Shown here: positions 60,869 to 64,000 of the stretch, in pieces | Position numbering within the stretch: the stretch's first letter is position 1 | How the letters are laid out: each line of letters starts with the position of its first letter | Position numbers and translations under genes: made by a program | NCBI RefSeq assembly: GCF_045278715.1 | Contig: NZ_CP136420.1 | Location: forward strand, 2,170,001 to 2,234,000 | Direction: 5' to 3' | Length of the DNA stretch: 64,000 bases | Origin: Neomoorella carbonis | GTDB taxonomy: Bacteria > Bacillota > DSM-521 > Neomoorellales > Neomoorellaceae | The notes under the pieces: model-generated | What the model saw: only the letters and a program-made list of their open reading frames with translations | The model's database searches: none | Told to the model about the DNA's origin: nothing

Positions 60869-62164
60869 TTACTCCAACCCGGCGCGGCGGAAGATGTAGT
60901 CCACGTGGCGCAGGTGGTAGTCGTAATCAAATAAGGCCTCGATTTCCTTCCGGTCCAGGTGAGCCATAATATCCTGGTCCTTTAAGACCAGCTCTTTAAA
61001 AGGCTGGCGGGTCTGCCAGGCCTGCATGGCATTGCGCTGCACCCAGGCGTAGGCTGTCTCCCGCAAAACGCCTTTGTTCACCAGGGCCAGGAGAAGCCGC
61101 TGGGAAAAGACCAGGCCGTGGGTGGCTTCAAGATTCCGGCGCATATTCTCGGGGTAGACATTGAGGCCGGCTATAATTTCGGTGAATTTGACCAGCATGT
61201 AGTCCAACAGAATGGTGCTGTCAGGAATAATCACCCGCTCGACGGAGGAATGGGTGAGATCCCGCTCGTGCCAGAGGGCGATATTTTCCATGGCCGCCAG
61301 GGCATTGCCCCGCAACACCCTGGCCAGGCCCGCCACCCGCTCGCACATGATGGGGTTGCGTTTGTGGGGCATGGCCGAGGAACCCTTCTGCCCTTGAGCA
61401 AAGGGCTCTTCAACTTCTAAAATATCAGTCCTCTGCAGGTTGCGGATTTCTGTAGCCATTTTCTCCAGGGAACTGCCGATGACGGCCAGGGTGGCCAGGA
61501 ACTGGGCGTGACGGTCGCGCTGGATGATCTGGGTGGAAACGCTGGCCGGTTTAAGACCCAGGCGACGACAGACGTGCTCTTCCACCCGGGGATTGATATT
61601 GGCAAAGGTGCCGACGGCGCCGGATATTTTGCCGACACTGATCATTTCCTTGGCCTGTTCCAGCCTGATTATATGCCGGTCTACCTCCATAACCCAGAGG
61701 GCCATTTTCAGGCCAAAGGTGGTGGGCTCGGCGTGGACACCGTGGGTGCGGCCGATCATGAGGGTGTATTTATGTTCCCGGGCCTTTTTGACCAGTTCGG
61801 CCCGCAGTTCCCGCAAACGCTTCAGGAGCAGGTCGGCGGCATCCCGCATCTGCACCGCCAGGGCCGTATCCAGGACGTCGGAGGAGGTCATGCCCAGGTG
61901 AATATACTTGGAGGCATCACCCACCTTCTCCGCAACGGCAGTGAGAAAGGCCAGGACGTCATGGCGGGTGGTGGCTTCAATTTCATTGATCCGGTCAATG
62001 TCAAAATCGGCCTTGGCCTTGATCTCTTCCAGGGCGGCCGCCGGAATCTGGCCCAGGTCGGCCCAGGCTTCGCAGGCATAGATCTCAATAGCCAGCCAGG
62101 TGCGGAATTTGTGTTCTTGTTCCCAAATTTTCCCCATTTCCGGCAAGGTGTAGCGTGCAATCAT
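60869..62164 (-). CDS. purB: Adenylosuccinate lyase PurB
   Basis: A 431-aa fumarase/aspartase-superfamily enzyme acting on SAICAR and adenylosuccinate. The superfamily signature is GSSAMPHKRNPIMCE, with active-site HLGMTSSDVLDT and MIGRTHGVHAEPTTFG. It overlaps the purE stop by 4 bp. Confidence 0.97.
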   Translation of the reverse strand: MIARYTLPEMGKIWEQEHKFRTWLAIEIYACEAWADLGQIPAAALEEIKAKADFDIDRINEIEATTRHDVLAFLTAVAEKVGDASKYIHLGMTSSDVLDTALAVQMRDAADLLLKRLRELRAELVKKAREHKYTLMIGRTHGVHAEPTTFGLKMALWVMEVDRHIIRLEQAKEMISVGKISGAVGTFANINPRVEEHVCRRLGLKPASVSTQIIQRDRHAQFLATLAVIGSSLEKMATEIRNLQRTDILEVEEPFAQGQKGSSAMPHKRNPIMCERVAGLARVLRGNALAAMENIALWHERDLTHSSVERVIIPDSTILLDYMLVKFTEIIAGLNVYPENMRRNLEATHGLVFSQRLLLALVNKGVLRETAYAWVQRNAMQAWQTRQPFKELVLKDQDIMAHLDRKEIEALFDYDYHLRHVDYIFRRAGLE

Positions 62165-62685
62165 TTTTTCCCCTCCCGTAAATAACCCTCGATGCCCAGC
62201 TGCGCCAGCTTAGCATCCCGGGCCGCCACTTCCCGGGCCAGCTCATCTTTATAGGCCGCCAGGCGCGCCTGCAGGTCCGGGTCGTGAACGGCGAGGATCT
62301 GGGCCGCCAGGATGGCGGCATTGGCCGCCCCGTCAATGGCTACGGTGGCCACCGGGATGCCTTTCGGCATCTGTACCATGGCGTAAAGGGAATCCACCCC
62401 GCCCAGGGCCGCCGTTTTGATCGGAACGCCAATGACCGGCAGAGTGGTCACGGCGGCCAGGACACCGGCCAGGTGGGCCGCCCCACCGGCGCCGGCGATG
62501 AGGACTTTGAGCCCCCGGCCGGCTGCATTGCGGGCGTATTCCAGGGCAGCATCGGGCGAGCGGTGCGCGGATAGGATCCTTACTTCATAAGGAATCTGGA
62601 AGCGCTCCAAGAAGCTTGCAGCCTGGGCCATAACCGGCAAATCGGAATCGCTGCCCATGACAATACCAACATGTGCCAGGTTCAT
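62161..62685 (-). CDS. purE: N5-carboxyaminoimidazole ribonucleotide mutase PurE
   Basis: A 174-aa enzyme with GIVMGSDSDLPVM, SAHRSPD and AGAGGAAHLAGVLAA. The ATG at 62685 has GGAGGAG seven bases upstream; the TTG one codon earlier is less likely. It is the first gene of the operon, after a leader of about 445 nt. The usual partner purK is not in the operon. Confidence 0.97.
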   Translation of the reverse strand: MNLAHVGIVMGSDSDLPVMAQAASFLERFQIPYEVRILSAHRSPDAALEYARNAAGRGLKVLIAGAGGAAHLAGVLAAVTTLPVIGVPIKTAALGGVDSLYAMVQMPKGIPVATVAIDGAANAAILAAQILAVHDPDLQARLAAYKDELAREVAARDAKLAQLGIEGYLREGKK

Positions 62686-62899
62686 CAAATTTCTCCTCCT
62701 TCCTTATATTTTAGCATTTATTTTATCAGCCCCCTCTATCCTTTTTGCTACCGGCCTGTATTTAAATATAATTTAACTCTCCCCGCCCGCTCCTCTCCGC
62801 TTTCTCTCCGCTTCCACTCCGATTTCTGAACATAAAGATCATAAAGCACAATTTAAATTCCCTCTTGCCGGCCGGCAAACAAACTAAACTAAACTAAAG

Positions 62900-62949
62900 A
62901 ACCCAGGCCGGGGTAGGTCACGCAACACTGAAACCTACCCGCCTGGGTT
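62900..62949 (-). terminator. Riboswitch-controlled terminator of the purine operon leader
   Basis: On the minus strand AACCCAGGC-GGGTAGGT pairs with ACCTACCC-(CG)-GCCTGGGTT, 17 bp with a 2-nt bulge and a 14-nt loop, followed by T-rich CTTTAGTTTAGTTTAG. The 5' arm is shared with the 3' end of the ykkC-type aptamer, so aptamer and terminator exclude each other. The plus strand also has a T-run (TTTTTAT) after the stem. Confidence 0.85.
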
Positions 62950-63034
62950 TTTATCCCTCCGGTGTAGCACAAATGTGCCTGTACCACTCGGACCTGACCG
63001 CGAAATAACCTTCGCGCGGAACCCTGAGGTACAC
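62933..63034 (-). promoter_or_regulatory. ykkC-type riboswitch aptamer, probably PRPP class (subtype 2b)
   Basis: On the minus strand the conserved ykkC elements occur in order: CAGGGTTCCG, a hairpin CGCGAAGGTTATTTCGCG, GGTCAGGTCCGAG, then TACACCGGAGGGATAAAA followed by ACCCAGGCGGGTAGG. ykkC RNAs sense guanidine, ppGpp or PRPP depending on subtype. Position before purE and directly after a guanine aptamer points to PRPP, because tandem guanine-PRPP riboswitches are known before purine genes in Firmicutes. Subtype was judged by context, not by modelling. Confidence 0.88.
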
Positions 63035-63039
63035 TTTCA

Positions 63040-63110
63040 GGCTGTAGCCAGGGCAATTTACGGTTGCCCGGTAGAAACTTGGGAGCCCTATTCCCCCAAT
63101 TATACAGTCC
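63040..63110 (-). promoter_or_regulatory. Guanine riboswitch aptamer
   Basis: The minus strand shows the purine aptamer core: P1 GG(A)CTGTA/TACAGCC, TATAAT, P2 TTGGGGG/CTCCCAA with loop AATAGGG, the junction TTTCTACC, P3 GGGCAA/TTGCCC with loop containing CCGTAAA, then GGCTAC. The loop GG and CC needed for the kissing contact are present. The specificity base in GGCTAC is C, which means guanine and not adenine. Confidence 0.95.
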
Positions 63111-63135
63111 GTTACCATATTTACTTTTCGCCCCC

Positions 63136-63164
63136 ATAATAACAAATGGGGTAACAACTGTCAA
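63136..63164 (-). promoter_or_regulatory. Sigma-A promoter of the purine operon
   Basis: On the minus strand TTGACA (63159-63164) and TATTAT (63136-63141) have a 17-bp spacer. Transcription would begin near 63129, about 20 nt before the guanine aptamer. Confidence 0.88.
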
Positions 63165-63227
63165 TAAGCTTTCATGCTTTCCCATCCGTCTTCTGTTAGA
63201 AGGGCGCCGGCAGAAGGCATCCACCGT

Positions 63228-64000
63228 CTATTCCCTGGTTACCAGCACCTGCTGCCTGGTTTCTGACCAGTGAACCTTGTAACCCAGGGCCTCGGCGACA
63301 TAGCGGGCCGGGAGGAAAACCCGATCGTAACGGTTCAGGGGGGCTACATCCATGGTTTCCCGGCGGCCGTCGCGTTCCATTTCCGCGCGGCCGGGATAAA
63401 ACTTCAGGATATGGCCGCCGCTGCTCAAAGTCACCGTTTGGCTGGCGGGGTCCCAGCCAATCCCCGCCTCGGGAACACCCAGGGCCAGGGCCAGGTAGCG
63501 CAGGGGAACGTAGGTACGGCCGTTTTCCAGCAGAGGTGCGACATCCATCTCTTGCACCTGGCCGTTGCTGCTGTAACTTTTTTGCCCCAGGGTAAAGATG
63601 GCCACCGGCACGGCGCTTCCATAAATAGTAAAGGCGCGACTCACTGCTTCCCGGCCCTGGCTGTCATAGGCCTTTACCACCAGGCTGCCTTCACCGGGCA
63701 GGCGATTGAAGTCAATGGTCAACTGGTAGGGCGGGCTGGTAGGGCTACCCAGAAGCTCGCCATTTAAGTAATATTCCACCCTGCTGATGAAAGGGTCGTA
63801 AAGCTTGACGGCGGCCCCCAGGGTGACTGCCCCCCGGATGGTCATGTGGTCCTCGAGTTCCCGGTAGGTTCCGGGTGCCTCCTGGCCGACCTGTTCCAGG
63901 TAGTGGGGGCCAGCGATGGCCTCCCGGTAGGCGGTCAAAACTTCCGGGTTGTCATCCAGGCGATAATCGCTCACCTTCGCCTGGGTGTAGAGGGGGTCGC
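63228..64000 (-). CDS. Stalk-domain (copper amine oxidase N-like) protein, 3' part
   Basis: The frame stays open to the window edge, so the start is missing; at least 257 residues are visible. A bacterial Ig-like module (YYLNGELLGSPTSPPYQL to EAVSRAFTIYG) is followed by two copies of the stalk repeat: MDVAPLLENGRTYVPLRYLA with a later VTLSSG, and MDVAPLNRYDRVFLPARYVA with a later VLVTRE. Such domains are common in secreted or surface proteins of Clostridia and are not copper enzymes. The catalytic part, if any, lies outside the window. Confidence 0.85.
   Translation of the reverse strand, partial: DPLYTQAKVSDYRLDDNPEVLTAYREAIAGPHYLEQVGQEAPGTYRELEDHMTIRGAVTLGAAVKLYDPFISRVEYYLNGELLGSPTSPPYQLTIDFNRLPGEGSLVVKAYDSQGREAVSRAFTIYGSAVPVAIFTLGQKSYSSNGQVQEMDVAPLLENGRTYVPLRYLALALGVPEAGIGWDPASQTVTLSSGGHILKFYPGRAEMERDGRRETMDVAPLNRYDRVFLPARYVAEALGYKVHWSETRQQVLVTRE

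Noticed and set aside
62889..63224. Minus-strand open frames of 111 and 68 codons between purE and the stalk-domain gene
   Set aside because: They lie across the promoter, two riboswitch aptamers and terminator of the purine operon. The conserved RNA elements explain the sequence, and no protein family is recognisable.
1..64000. CRISPR arrays, tRNA or rRNA genes and prophage
   Set aside because: No regularly spaced repeats, tRNA-like cloverleaf ends, rRNA signatures or phage structural genes were recognised when reading the window. The only short tandem repeat seen is AAACT x3 near 62881.

Overview
The window fits a thermophilic, spore-forming, acetogenic Firmicute of the Moorella (Neomoorella) type. 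The signs are a carbon-monoxide dehydrogenase linked to a membrane-bound [NiFe] hydrogenase, a spore germination (ger) operon, a short HisG with HisZ, long same-strand biosynthetic operons, GC-rich coding sequence with strong GGAGG ribosome binding sites, and many GTG/TTG starts. The genus is inferred from gene content; no alignment was run.

Layout. (1) About 0-10.8 kb, minus strand: a pentose-type sugar operon with a xylose-isomerase-like TIM barrel, xylulokinase, a LacI-type regulator, a ribose-type ABC importer and a URO-D/MtaA-family protein. The sugar-binding lipoprotein gene is split by a 1,892-bp IS1634-type element with a 6-bp target duplication; removing the element restores the reading frame exactly. 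(2) 10.9-32.9 kb, minus strand: a CO-oxidising, H2-evolving gene set. In transcription order it holds a sigma-54 activator (V4R-PAS-AAA-Fis), cooC, cooS, a CooF/HyfA-like Fe-S protein, hyfB-C-E-F-D-G-H-I, a HycH/HyfJ-like chaperone gene, a HycI-like protease gene and hypA-B-F-C-D-E. A consensus -24/-12 promoter precedes cooC. CODH sits where formate dehydrogenase sits in formate hydrogenlyase. (3) 33.1-34.4 kb, plus strand: a preQ1-I riboswitch, a YhhQ-type transporter gene and queF. (4) 34.4-38.2 kb: a subtilisin-like protease, two tandem tiny membrane-protein genes, a small unknown gene and a chemotaxis receptor with an unusual C-terminal Cache-like domain. (5) 38.3-45.4 kb, minus strand: hisZ-G-D-B-H-A-F-IE with an adjacent yerC-like TrpR-family regulator and a palindrome at the hisZ promoter. 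(6) 45.5-49.8 kb: a gerA-B-C operon with a small extra membrane gene. (7) 50-50.6 kb, plus strand: a WrbA-like flavoprotein. (8) 50.7-63.2 kb, minus strand: the purine operon purE-B-C-S-Q-L-F-M-N-H-D. It is preceded by a sigma-A promoter, a guanine aptamer, a ykkC-type (probably PRPP) aptamer and a terminator that overlaps the second aptamer. (9) The right edge holds the 3' part of a stalk-domain protein gene.

How it works together (inference): CooS oxidises CO with nickel inserted by CooC. Electrons pass through the CooF-like protein to HyfG/HyfI, which make H2 while HyfB/C/D/E/F move ions across the membrane. The hyp genes, the HycH-like protein and the protease mature the hydrogenase. The whole set is probably switched on through sigma-54 and the V4R activator. 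The most notable regulatory structure is the tandem guanine/PRPP riboswitch leader of the purine operon. No rRNA, tRNA or CRISPR array was recognised.
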